Source: Excoecaria cochinchinensis (Eukaryota; Streptophyta; Magnoliopsida; Malpighiales; Euphorbiaceae). From it: a stretch of DNA of 64,000 bases. The position numbers and the translations under genes were made by a program. Positions 33,298 through 44,539 of the stretch are shown here, piece after piece. Position 1 is the first letter of the stretch. Each line of letters begins with the position of its first letter. Under the pieces are notes generated by a model. That model was not told the origin of the DNA. It saw only the letters and a list, made by a program, of their open reading frames with translations, and did not search any database. The stretch lies in assembly GCA_947683425.1 (NCBI GenBank), contig CANTUQ010000073.1:16330001-16394000 (forward strand). The letters run 5' to 3'.

Positions 33298-34964
33298 AAC
33301 ATTTGCTTGTCCTCAAGCAAAATTTAACAAACAAACACAACACACATAACACAAAATAACATTCACACTATTTTGGAGCTGCATCTACATTTGACAAACA
33401 TTTGGAAACAACATGAAGAAGCTTTCATCTCTTCACACATTAGTCTAACTATGCAAATTCTCAAACAATATCATTGCCCATTAAACACCAATAACCATGT
33501 ACATTTGGAAAATCATGAAGTTGCAAAACACAAGAACGTTTGTACTCAAGAAATTAAATATCTTAAGACATGTATAGATTATTTCACGCAAAGCATTGCC
33601 TAAAGTAATTCTCACTCAAACACTATATTTTTAAATGCCTCAATGTGTTTATGGTTAGTGTTTCTCTCTCTCCTTAAATATGACATTGCATACCATAAGC
33701 TTGTAATGGGTAAACCTCTCCACTACTAGTATAAGGTAGTGTATGAAATCAATAGGTCTTATTAAAGGTTGTAGCTTGGCTTAGGTTAAGGTAGGACAAT
33801 TTGGTTTAAGTAGCTCATAATGTGTAGAAAAAGTATCACCATATCATAAGAGACTTATAATCTAAGCATAGCATGATCTGATGACATTTTAACTTACTAT
33901 TCTAATTCCCTTCTTAATGGTTCAAAAACTATTTCTACTAGTTTCTTATTCTTTTTTTTTTTTACACTTTTGCTTTTCTTTTTCTTTTCTAAACTTCTTT
34001 TCTTTCTCTTTTTTGTCTTTAGAAACTAGCCTTTTTCTAATATTGGATTTTGAAAAGAAGGGAATTCAACTAACACCATGCTTACACTAAACACAATTTG
34101 TCTCCAATGATATGGAAATCCTAATTCTCTCCACAAAAAGGGTAACAAAAAGAAATATTATATTATTTAGCAAAGGATTTAGGCTAATTAAGTGCTTCAT
34201 AACAAAAATGGGTTTAAGCTCAAAATTGGCTACCTAAAGTCAAATAGGTAAATTGTTTAAGTAAGCTAAAATGATTTAATCTAAGTGCCCCTATCATCTT
34301 TCATGCACATATCATACTAAATGTAGTCTCAAAATTTACCAAAAATAAGTTCTAGAGGATATGGCATACTAAGGCTCTCATACAAAGAAAAATTTTTCAA
34401 TGTAAAAGTCTCAAAATCTCACTTTAGCTATAGGTCAAACTACCCTAAGCAACGATTTGCCAAAATAATCTTATTTACATCTGAAAAGATAAACAACTTA
34501 AAAAGAACCTACAGTAAAGTATTTTGCTAAGTCATGACCCTTACTTTGCACATTATATTGTCAAAGTAAAATAAAACATGATATTCCTCAAGAATTTACC
34601 TAACTAGAATAAAAAAAAATTCCAAGCTATACATGTATATGTTTCCAAATATGTATCAAATACAAAAGCTACAAAATTAAACAAACTCATGCACAACCTA
34701 AACATATAAACATAAAACACAAATATACTAACAATATATTCATGACACAAAAACAAGTCCTAATACTAACATCTCATGCATATTTACAAACTATACTAAA
34801 CACACAATCACAAAAATATATACCTCCCCCATACTTAAAGGACATAATGTCCTCATTTTGTAAGGAAAGCAAACACAACCTAACAACACAAACTCTAAAA
34901 ATAAAACAAAAAATAAAAATAACAACATAAAAAGTAAAAAAAAAAAGTAAGGAGGAAATTGATC
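33298..34964. other. noncoding internal region of the Athila/Tat-like element
   Basis: About 1.7 kb between the decayed ORF and the PPT. AT-rich, no protein family recognised. Phrases such as CTCCCCCATACTTAAAGG (about 34824) echo the PPT side and suggest old internal duplication. Confidence 0.5.
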
Positions 34965-36093
34965 TCAAATAGTTCCACTAGGGTAACTGGGCGGAGAAGG
35001 CATAAAATCGACATTTTGCTTACGAAAGAAAGAAAGAAGTTTGCGACTCAAACTCTTTTGGCTTGTGTGCACTTCGTGCATTGTGGTCTCCATCAAGTCC
35101 ATTCTTGCTGCCATGCTGTGGTTGGCAGCCTCCACCCCATCCAAACGATTCAACACTTACTGCCAACTAGCGAAATCACCTCCACTAGTAGCAGAGACTC
35201 CAGCCTCTTCATCAGCAGCTTCTGTATCATCAAAGTCCTCTTCTTCAGTAGCTATTGTAGAAGTTTCAGGGGTTTTGCCTTTGTCCACACTAGGACCTCT
35301 AACCTACACATTGCTAGAAATAAACTTTAGAGGCCAACCTCCTCTTGTTAATATGTTAGCATTCTGCAAATACTTAGCATCAAGCAAAGCAACACTTTCA
35401 TGCTCATGCATGACAAAATTATGTAATTCGCCCAAACATCCTAATACAATCCCAGTCACCATATACGTCATTCCTACTATTTTAGTTTATGCAATTGAAG
35501 CATGATAGAGACCATAAAAAATAAAATCAATAGAGCATGGTGTTTTTCTAGATTGTATAAGGTAACAAATAAATCCTTAGTGGAATTCTTATTATTGAAT
35601 ACATCCAAACCAGTTTATTTCTTCCAAACTGGAGTAGGATTAAAAACATGAAAATCAAAGCATTTGCCATTCAAAGGAAAACCAAACCACCCGTGCAATT
35701 CATCAAAACCAAATACATATTTTGTTCCTTGGTGCCTAAATTTTAAACTGATTTTTCTCTTGTCTACATATTTAAGGGTTACAAAAAATTCAACAGCCCA
35801 CTCCTTTCTAATAGGCAATTTTAAATGCACAAAGTGACCCCAATATACTTCAAGTATTTTTCAAATTGCTCAGTTATGCCTAAGTCATTTAACAAAAGAA
35901 AATGCAAATGCCACATACCTACATATGTCTTCTTAGCAAAATATACAAATTTTTCACCTTCTTCCTCTGTGTAAATTAGAAATGGGCAAGCGTACTTTAA
36001 TCGGAGAGACATCGAGTCAGGGGCTTGGGCACTAGACTCTCCAGTTGCGTGCTTCCCTTTTCATTTGTTGGCCAAAGTCTTAGTACGAACCAT
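34965..36093 (-). pseudogene. Athila ORF1-like / plant transposon protein, decayed
   Basis: Minus-strand frames from the ATG at 36093 read MVRTKTLANK, then an in-frame TGA (36063-36061), then a long segment (SLRLKYACPF..., HFLLLNDLG), a frameshift near 35825, and EWAVEFFVTLKYVDKRK, KYVFGFDELHGWFGFP. After a stop at 35615 it continues with FNNKNSTKDLFVTLYNLEKHHALL, an acidic linker and a C-terminal coiled coil (HSMAARMDLMETTMHEVH) ending at 34965. The FVTLKY...FGFDELHGWFGFP block resembles the ATHILA ORF-1 / putative plant transposon protein families, by recall only. The function of these proteins is unclear. At least two stops and one frameshift make it non-functional. Confidence 0.65.
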
Positions 36094-36739
36094 GGTGAAA
36101 ATGTAATGAACAAGAGGAACTTTCAAAGTAAATTCAAGAAGAAAATAACAACAAAGAATAAAAATAAAAAAATCAAGGAGGAAGCAAAGAAAGATCAAAG
36201 ATGAGGAAGAAATTTGAGAGAATTTGAGAGAAAATCTAAGAGAAATTGAAAGAAAACTGAAAAAGTAAAGGAAAATGGTAAGTTAGGGCTGAAAAAGTAT
36301 ATATATGAGTGGCTAAAGTGGGGTTCCAACGGTTAAATTTACTCCACGTTCTGTCATGCTCGCGATAAAAATGAATTCCGCTGCCTGTGGCGCTCACAAT
36401 AGTAAGCAAAATTTTCCTTCCAGCGCACTCGCGTCACCCACCAACCTCCTTCCTCTGTCACGCTCATGAAAACATGCACACTTGCAACACCCACCAACCT
36501 CGGACACCCGTCGTGCTCGCAACAGAGAGGAAAAACACAAAAATTTATTCTTTTAAGAAGAAAACATTTAATATTTAAACAAAATTAACATACTTATGTA
36601 CTAAGGTAACCCGTAGAACAAAAATAATCTACATTAGTAATATTATAATTCAAAAGTCACACCATATTCTAATTAACAACATACAAAACAACTTAAAAAT
36701 AATACAATAATTACAAAATAAAAAGAATGTATAAATAAC
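36094..36739 (-). other. region upstream of the Athila-like ORF, with a palindrome cluster
   Basis: Contains decayed hairpin units at about 36345-36530 (GTCATGCTCGCGATAA, GTGGCGCTCACAATAG, CGTCGTGCTCGCAACAGAG), like those of the LTR at 32938 but outside it. AT-rich DNA follows up to the insertion of element C. No gene seen. Confidence 0.55.
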
Positions 36740-38788
36740 TGTGATGCGCGTCGGAGTCCCTCGGCCGCCCCTATGACCGCCCGCTTGAGGGCGATCGGGC
36801 AATTGAGGGTCCGCTAACAGCTTGCAATGAATTGCAAGTGCGTCTATGTTGGGCAACAAGGAGGTTTCATGGAGTCACCACCCAATAGAACATTGGGAAA
36901 GTTTCTCTCGCCTCGGAGAGCCTAAGACTGCGCGTAGTATCCATTTTGGGCCAACCAAAGGGGTCTTGGAGGGTGAACCTCTCGCCTTAAGGAGCCTAGG
37001 ATTAATGCCAAAATCTCGTGACACAAGAGGTGTCTTGGAGGGTAAACCTCTCGCCTCTTTGAGCCTAAAGACCAGAGATGGGTTCGGGACTTCTCATCTA
37101 TTTCTACCTCGATTATTTTATGATCAAATTTTAATTATCATTAATTCGCTCTCTCTCCACACGATGCAATTGATTAAAGGCGCATTTATTCACATTTGGA
37201 AAGCAGTAAATGAACAAGTAATGAAAGCAATAAATTACAATAATACAAGGAGCGGAATACAACTCCCTTTTATAAATGTACGATACATACACAAATCGGG
37301 GCATTACTTATTTTGAGGACTTTGGTCCTCGCATGCATCATTATCAAAATGGATATTTTTATTATGAGGATTTTTATTGGATAAAAATAGGACATTGGGT
37401 CCTTATGTTTATAAAAACCTCTTTTTATTGAATATAAAACATTAATCAATTTTTATATTTAATGGGATGCAAAAAGGGCATACTCATGTGCATAAAATAA
37501 TTAATGAATAAACAAATAAAGGAAATAACCAAGAAGGTTAGAAAACTAAACCGGACGGAATCCTCCGAGCATGGTAGATCGCCCCTCGAGCTCAGGATAG
37601 TCCAAGAAAATCAATATATGCTCACAGAAGGTTAAAAGATGTTAATACATGAAAGCTCAACATAAATGAAGTCAAAAAGACTTGAAAGAAATAGAAAAGA
37701 TTTGGAAACGTGGAGACAGGACCCAGCGATAGCCTCTGTCGAGTGACCGATGGGCGTCAGTCAAAGTGACCAACGTGTCCCGTCGCTAACTCAAGAGAGA
37801 GGGCGTCCATGAGTGGGGTGACCGACGGGCGTCGGTAAAATAGATGACCCGTCGGTCACCACTGCCTCCGAAAATAAACAGTAAAAAACTCTATTTTTCA
37901 AAGCAAAATTGGGTTTTTATCACAAAATGAGATGAAGAGAATCAAAATAAAGAAAAGTGAAAGCAAAAAGCCAAAAGAACAGCAAAAATGAAGAATAAAG
38001 ATGAAATAACACAGAGAATAAGTCCGGAATATTTACCCTCAGATAATTTTTAGTGAGATTCTTCGTGTCGATTAGAGTCCCGCGCGCTCCACGAGAAATG
38101 AAGTGAAAGGTCAGGAAAGAGGAAAATAGATTGTTTCCTTCTTAACCCTTCAAAAAGATTGACTTTGGAATCAAAAACCCAAAGAAAACTAATTAGTTTT
38201 ATTTCCTTTTTAACGGTTTGATCCTCAAATTAAAAGAAATTTCTTGATGTGTGTGTGTTTGCTGGAAGAGAGAGAAAACGCGCTTGAAATTTGGCAGAGT
38301 TTCCCCTTTTGAAAATTTTTGGAACCCTTTTTAAGAAGAAATTTAAAGCTTTTATAGGCCAGGCACGACCGACGGGCGTCGGATGTGGAGACGAGCGTCG
38401 GAAGAATCCTTCTGCCACAAGGATTCATCCGACGGCCCTGCCATTTCCACCGACGGGCGTCGGAGAGGTTGCGTGCTCCGGGAAATTAGCTGGCGTGCTC
38501 CGGAAGAAGCGGATCCATCCGACAGGCGTCGGAAAAACCACAGGCCGTCTGTGACCCCAAGCAATGGGCTGGCCTCTCACAGACGGGCTGGCCATCTATA
38601 GAGGAAAAAATACTTTTTGACTCAAAAATTCCCGTTTTTCCCCCTCTGCCTACAAAAGGTGAAAAGACTCATTTCTCGTGGAGCATAGGACTAAAATCTC
38701 TGACTCCAAACCGTTTGTAGAGGCTCGAATACTGATTTCATCATAGGGTAATTTCTGATCCGAACCGCTCCGGGACACGGTGCCTACA
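36740..38788 (-). repeat. 3' LTR of element C
   Basis: On the minus strand, TGTAGGCACCGTG (38788) to GCGCATCACA (36740), 2049 bp. The A LTRs are TGTAAGCA... to GCGCGTCA(C/T)A, 2061 bp. It has a TATAAAA box on the minus strand (38350-38356) and palindrome clusters of the CCGACGGGCGTCGG type at 38365-38535 and, more decayed, at 37730-37862. Confidence 0.92.
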
Positions 38789-38805
38789 GTTGCCCCCAGT
38801 TTTGG
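38789..38805 (-). promoter_or_regulatory. polypurine tract of element C
   Basis: CCAAAACTGGGGGCAAC on the minus strand directly before the 3' LTR, identical to the PPT of element A at 53531-53547. Confidence 0.85.
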
Positions 38806-39759
38806 GGAAACTAGTGCACAAGTGACTAGATGAGCCAAAACTCAGAGAAAGGACAGAAAGGAAGAAAGCGTACCTATGGTGATTCTCACCTTCTATGCCT
38901 TTTGCCGGGTAGACTTCGTCTCAGTCTGTTCGGCATGTGAATATATCCCTATCGGTCTCATTTCGACCTGTAGGTGTTGGTGAGATGTATCATTCTCTAG
39001 CCACAACCTCGATATGAAGAGCAGTGTTTCTCTAACTGCTGCTTCTGCTTCTGCTGGCCTCGTCTCGGCTTGCGCAGGGTTGAGGAGATGTAGCACTCTC
39101 TGACTACAAATTCGCTGTGAAGAGCAGTGTTTCTCTAATTGCGACTTCGATTGGTGAGAAGCGGTACTCTCTGATCACAGTCTCGAAATGAAGAGTAGTA
39201 TTCTCTAACTACAACTTCAATTGTTGAAGTTCCCTTGCTAACCCCCATCCGATCTGCAAGGTGCATAGCACTCTCTGGCTGCCGCGTGAACTGTGAGATG
39301 AGGTACTCTCTAACCATAATCTCGATTTTGTAGAGGAGGGGACCTCGCTGGGTTCCCCGCTCCAAGAAGACATGAATCTTAAGCGCCCTTGTTCGGACTT
39401 TTAATCGATGCTTGCGCTCTAATCGATGTTTCTCTGTACCTATGTGATAAAAGGTTTTGTTAATTCATATTTGAGTTGTTATCTTTTAACATGTCTATGA
39501 ATGGTGTGGTTTTGTTTTATCTACCATGTCATGTTTCATTTATATTCTTTTTATTGAGTTGTCATTCATCATTTTTCATTTTTTATTTCCCTTATTTTGG
39601 AATATGAGCAAATGTGAAGCATGTATCCATCTGTAATATGAATGAATCATAAATAACTGAATAAATGCATAAAACTGAAAACAAAAGTTTTTCACTAGAA
39701 ATATCTATTTTTGTACAATGTATATACAAAGTGAAAATACAAAAATGACTCCCTGAACA
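38806..39759 (-). other. C 3' untranslated region with decayed 36-bp tandem repeats
   Basis: About 38880-39350 holds diverged repeats (in sense, units like ATCGAGATTATGGTTAGAGAG...CTCATCTCACAG) that match the cleaner array at 53000-53362 in element A. AT-rich spacer at 39400-39750. No gene. Confidence 0.75.
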
Positions 39760-41522
39760 TCAGAGGGGTGTGTAGTCAGAGGGCTCATCAGGATCCTCGT
39801 CATCTGATATGTGCACTGTCCCTGGTGGAGGTGGAGGTGGAGCTGGCTGTGCCGGAGGTGGAGGCTGAGCCGTGGAGGGTCCTACCTCAGTATCATGGGC
39901 CCGTCTGAATCTAATCTGAGCATAGCCATCCAAGAAGGGCTGGGTACAAGTCCTCATAAACCCTAAGGTCTCTGAGACTGTACCTCCTAGCTTCTTGAAT
40001 GCCTGGCTCATCTGAATGGTCTGCTCACTGGCGGCCCTCCTCATCTGCTCTAGGCGCTGCTCTGTCTGCTCTCTGAACTCCCTCATGGTCTGAGACAAGG
40101 GTGGGAGGATCCCCTCTATCGCCTGGACCCGGGATATCAGAGAGTCGAGTGACTCATCGATCATCTGTAGGGTCATATCAACCCTCTGAGACGCCTGGTC
40201 CTGGGACGTCCTCATATCATGAGCGAGCTACTGCCTAAGCTCCCTCTGGCCCTGGGCAATCCGCTCTATCAGCCTCACCTGCTCATCTCTGAAGGCCTCC
40301 ACAACCTGAGCCTGCTCTCGCGCTATGTGCTCAATAAAGCCGGCCTACTCCTGAGCCAACTGCTCTATCATGTGGGACTGCTCCTAAATAGCAGCCTGCT
40401 GACGGTCCAACCTCTCCTGTAAAGCTCTGTCTCTCTCCTCCTATCGTTGGTCCAAGGCTGTGAACATGGAAGTGAGGAGCTGGGAGAAGTCAGGCTGTGC
40501 TGGCTCTGGCGGCGGGGCTGCGGAGGTGGATGCCCCTGGGTCGCCCAGGAAATATGGGTGATACCTCTCGGGGGGCCAGTGGGTAGACCTCTGTACCCTA
40601 ATGCTCGGCGACAGAACAGGAGTCGGCGCTCTGGATGCCGGTGAAGCCGCAAAGAGCTTGTCCATAATGAACTCCATGTCGAAATTCGACGGGGTCCTGG
40701 GCTGCTCCTGCTGTGGTGGCGATGGCACAGTCTGAGGCTGAGGCTAGGGAGGCTGAGGAGGCTGCTGCTCCGGCTCGAGTAGAGGAGGCTGCGGCTCTAG
40801 CTGCGGAGGCTGCTGCTCTGGCTCCGACTCTGGCTGCTCTGGGTTTGGACCCAAGGGTGGAAGGGAGAACATCCACCTGGTCTCGTGGATGGATAGCACT
40901 CTGTAAGCCTTTGCCTGCCCTGATATCTGCGAGATCATCCCCATCTGCACTGCTGCTGCGGCAACCACATGTATCCCCTCATCCAGGGGTCCTCTCAACC
41001 TGTCCGGGGCGACTCCTAACCCCAAAAGCAGACGAGTGACAACTCCTCCCACTATCACCACTGGTGTCAGTCCTCTGCCAACTCTGACCAAGTTAACCAA
41101 AATCTTATGGCTAACGTTGAGGCGATGGCCTGCCACCATAGCCCAGAGGCTCCAGATCTCAGCCGCATTAAGTGACCCTAGATTACCAGCTCGACCAAGA
41201 TACGAACTGGATAGCACTCTGTGCAGGTACCGGAGTGCCTGAGACACCAGTACGGTGCTCTTCGTTGTACCATGATCATATAGCACTCCTGGTAAGGCAA
41301 TGGCCGCCTAGTGGGCGCGTCTCACCGCTAGCCGTGGGATCTCGACCCCCTCCTCTTGGGTAGCCCCATGGCCTGCGCGAACCTCTGCCTGGTAATACTG
41401 AAATGCTGGCCATCGAACCAGAACTGGACCACCCCTGGCTCCATATCTGATCTCTGAAAACCGCTATAACATAGGGTGGCTAGGACCTGGCGAGTAGCCT
41501 CTGGGAAGGTCTGGAAGGCGGG
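39760..41522 (-). pseudogene. element C sense extra ORF, C-terminal part
   Basis: Continuation of the ORF that starts at 55823, split by element A. From 41522 the minus strand encodes FQTFPEATRQVLATL and VVQFWFDGQHFSITRQRFAQAMGLP, a plant transposon protein-like segment. A frameshift follows near 41355, then a stop near 41310 and LYDHGTTKSTVLVSQALRYL... A Pro/Gln-rich linker comes next (stop at 40744), then a long Gln/Glu/Arg-rich coiled coil with further stops (for example 40441), and an acidic end DEDPDEPSDYTPL with stop at 39760. Element A keeps a cleaner copy of the C-terminal half (51571-52482). The function is unknown; such extra ORFs between pol and the 3' LTR are known in the Tat lineage. 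Confidence 0.8.
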
Positions 41523-41713
41523 TGTAAGCACCGTGTCCCGGAGCGGTCCGGATCAGAGGTTACCCTATGATGAAATCAGTATCCGAGCTTGTATAAATAG
41601 TTGGATTTGGGGGTTTTAGTCCCGTGTTCCACGAGAAGTGAATCTTTTTACCTTTCATAGGCAGAGGGGGAGAAAACAGAGGTTTTTACGAGTCAAAAAG
41701 CCTTTTTTCCTCC

Positions 41714-41946
41714 ACAGACGGCCAGCCCGTCTGTGAAGTCAGCCCGTCGCTTGGGGTCACCGACGGCTTGTGGTATTTTCCGACGCCCGTCGGAAAGTCA
41801 CCGCCTCTGTCAGAACGCCGCCTGGTTTCCTGGAGCACGCAACCTTTCCGACGCCCGTCGGTGGATATGGCAAGGCCGTCGGACGAATCCTTGTGTCAGA
41901 AGGATTCTTCCGACGCCCGCCTCTATACACCGACGCCCGTCGGTCG
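41714..41946. repeat. Tat LTR palindrome cluster 1 (CCGACG-CC-CGTCGG)
   Basis: At least five dyads of the form CCGACGCCCGTCGG or ACGGCCAGCCCGTCTGT just upstream of the TATA box. The 3' LTR copy is at 53739-53972. Confidence 0.88.
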
Positions 41947-41955
41947 TGTCTGGCT

Positions 41956-41962
41956 TATAAAA
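41956..41962 (+). promoter_or_regulatory. TATA box of the element A 5' LTR
   Basis: TATAAAA in GGCTTATAAAAGC, conserved in the 3' LTR (53981-53987) and in the C LTR (minus strand, 38350-38356). Likely drives the genomic RNA. Confidence 0.75.
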
Positions 41963-42446
41963 GCTTCGGATTTTCAATAGAAAAGGGTTCCAAAAATTTC
42001 AAAAGGGGGAAACTCTGCCCAAATTCAAGCAAATTTTCTCTCTCCTCCAACAAAACACATTTATAAAGGAAATATATTTAATTAAGGATCAAATCAATCA
42101 AAAAGGAACTAAAAATAATTAGTTTTCTTTAGATTTCGATTCCAAAATCAATATTTTGAAGGGTTAAAGGAGAAATAGTCCATTTTTCTTTCTTTTATCC
42201 TTCATTTTTGATTCTCGTGGAACGCGCGGGGCTCTAATCAACACAAGAATTTCACTCAAAGCGATTATCTGAGGGTAAATATTCCGGATTCCTTCTCCAT
42301 ACCATTCCATATTTATTCTTTATTTGTTAATTCTTCCAATTTTGCCATTTTTTTTATTTTGCCTCTCGTTACTTGATTTTATTGTAAAAATCTCTTTTTG
42401 GCCTTAAAAGGAGTTTCTTCCCTTTCTGTTTTTTCGAAGACAGTTG

Positions 42447-42575
42447 TGACCGACGGGTTATCTCCATCACCGACGCCCGTCGGTCACCTCACCTACAGAC
42501 GCCCGCTTTTTGAGTGACAAACGGACATGTCGGTCATCTTGACTGACGCCCGTCGGCCACCTAAAAGAGGCCGTC
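42447..42575. repeat. Tat LTR palindrome cluster 2
   Basis: Dyads such as ACCGACGCCCGTCGGT and GACTGACGCCCGTCGG downstream of the TATA box, so in the transcribed leader. The 3' LTR copy is at 54472-54606. Confidence 0.85.
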
Positions 42576-43584
42576 GGTGGGTTCTGTCTCTCCCCTTTTA
42601 AGTCATTTTCTATCTTTTCCAAGTCCTTTTGGCTCCCCATATGTGGATTTTATGTATATTGACATCTTTTAACTTTCTATGTGTGTATATTGATTTCTCT
42701 TGGACTACCACAAGCTTGAGCGGCTGTCTACCATATTCGGAGGATTCCGTCCGGTTCAGTTTCCTAACCCTCTCGTTTTTTTCCTTTATTTGTTATTCAT
42801 TGATTATTTCATGTATATGGATATCCCCTTTTCATATCTCGTTAATGTATAAAAATGATCTAATGATTTTATACTTAAATAAAAATGAGGTTTGTATAAA
42901 ATGCAAAAGGGGTCAAAGCCCTATTTTTTTTATCCAATAAAATCATCATAAACAAAAATCTCCAATTTTAATAATGATGTATGCGAGGACCAAAGTCCTC
43001 AAAATAAGCAATGCCCCGATTTATGCATGATTTGCACATTTATGAAAGGGAGTTGTATTTCGCTCCTTGTATTATTGTAATTTATCGCTTTCATTATCTA
43101 TCTGATCATTTATCGCTTTCAAAATGTGAATAAATGTGCCTTTTAATCAACTGCATCGTGTGGAGAGAGAGCGAATCAATGATATTAAAATTTGATCATA
43201 AAAATAGCCGAGGTAGAAATAGATGAGAAATTCCGGACCCAGCTCTGGTCTTTGGGCTCAAAGAGGCTAGAGGTTTACCCTCCAAGACACCTCTTTGTGC
43301 CACGAGACTTTAGCGCTAATCCTAGGCTCCTTAGGGCGAGAGGTTTACCTTCAAAGACCCCTCTGGCTGGCCCAAAATGGATACCAAGCGCAGTCTTAGG
43401 CTCTCCGAGGCGAGAGTAACTTTCCCAATGTTCTATTGGGTGGCGACTCCATGATACCTCCTTGTTGCCCAACATAGACGCACTTGCGATTTATCGCAAG
43501 CTGTCAACGGACCCACAAATGCCCCCGATCGCCCACGTGCGGGCGGTCGAACGGGCGACCGCGGGGATCCGGCGCGCGTCATAG

Positions 43585-43602
43585 TGGCGACTCCGCTGGG
43601 GA
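43585..43602 (+). promoter_or_regulatory. primer binding site of element A
   Basis: TGGCGACTCCGCTGGGGA lies one base after the LTR end. TGG matches the CCA tail of a tRNA. Tat elements often use an arginine tRNA (family knowledge); I could not confirm the isoacceptor. Confidence 0.75.
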
Positions 43603-44539
43603 CGTTTATGGTTCGAGATTTCGATTTGAAAATACCTCGCTTAACATTTATGATTAAAATTTAATTCATAAATTCGCTTTCCCTCAAATTTGCATTCGCA
43701 TATCATTAGAGCCTTAGAATATGCTAGTTTGGTCCCTCTTTTAGCCCCGGTGCGTTCCTGAAGCATGACCCCATTTTCACTCAATTTGGGGAAGTGTTAA
43801 GGATAATCACCAGCCCAAGCCACGTACCTCAATGGTATATCAAAATGATGACCCGATCGATCGCTATGCTCGTGATGAGCTAGACCCGTCGGCAGGGATC
43901 ATGCTTGGGTAGCCTTAAAGAAATATCTCCCATGTCCAAAGCTCATGTAACGGCCGTAGCTATTTTCCACAGGTGAAATGAACCTTAATTCCATGCTTGC
44001 TGTATGGATCCTCATGTATTGGGTGAGTCCTGATATCTCGCTTGGTAACCTAGCCAAAGGCTATCATGCCCCAGTAGGGCCATGTGGAAATTTATGGAAC
44101 GTCCAAATACGTGACGATCATTATCCATCCGCTTGTGCATTAGCATAGGAGTGTCATGCTGCTGGTTTTTCGCCGTGCACCATGCGTGTCCATTGGGTCC
44201 CTCGTTGACCCTTGGGCTAATCCCGCCTAGGAAAGAGACTGCACGACCACGTGTGTGGGAGAAACAAGGGTGGAAGGACCTACTTGCTTGCTTGTGCTCT
44301 GTGAGTGTTGCATATCACGACCATGCATTATACCTGCATTTCATGCATCATACCTAACGTTTTGTCCCTGCAGCCATCATAGATCTGCCCAGGTGGAATA
44401 GATCACCAACCGAACGACTGATCCGAGTTCCTACTCCTGAGCTGTTAGATAGAGAGGGTCTAACAGAAATCTTATCAGAAATCAGTGGTACAGTATCTCA
44501 GATGGCAAACTCGCCTAGGGGGAAGACGCCACCAGGGCC
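43603..44539 (+). other. element A untranslated leader
   Basis: About 0.9 kb between PBS and gag. Only short open frames that match no family. Would hold packaging and leader signals. Confidence 0.6.

Larger units (their letters stand above)
31970..36739 (-). mobile_element. Athila/Tat-like LTR retrotransposon, left part (3' LTR, PPT, 3' ORF)
   Basis: Begins TGTTAGGTGT at 31970 after TCAAT (31965-31969, presumed TSD). In its minus-strand orientation the order from right to left is a decayed ORF (36093-34965), a noncoding stretch, a polypurine tract and the 3' LTR (33283-31970). Tat element C is inserted at 36740 (TSD ATAAC at 36735-36739), so gag-pol and the 5' LTR, if present, lie beyond C and outside the window. 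Placement in the Athila/Tat branch rests on the ORF and the PPT-LTR junction. Confidence 0.65.
41523..43583 (+). repeat. 5' LTR of element A
   Basis: TGTAAGCACCGTG to GCGCGTCATA (3' LTR: ...GTCACA). TATAAAA box at 41956-41962. Palindrome clusters of the CCGACGCCCGTCGG type flank the TATA box (41714-41946) and recur at 42447-42575. Confidence 0.97.

Noticed and set aside
38225..38601. Several frames in the C LTR
   Set aside because: They follow the CCGACGGGCGTCGG palindromes in all frames and have no family match.
36740..43583. A single element bounded by inverted LTRs at 36740-38788 and 41523-43583
   Set aside because: The two LTRs belong to different insertions (C on minus, A on plus): each has its own PPT or PBS, and TSD GCGGG defines A separately.
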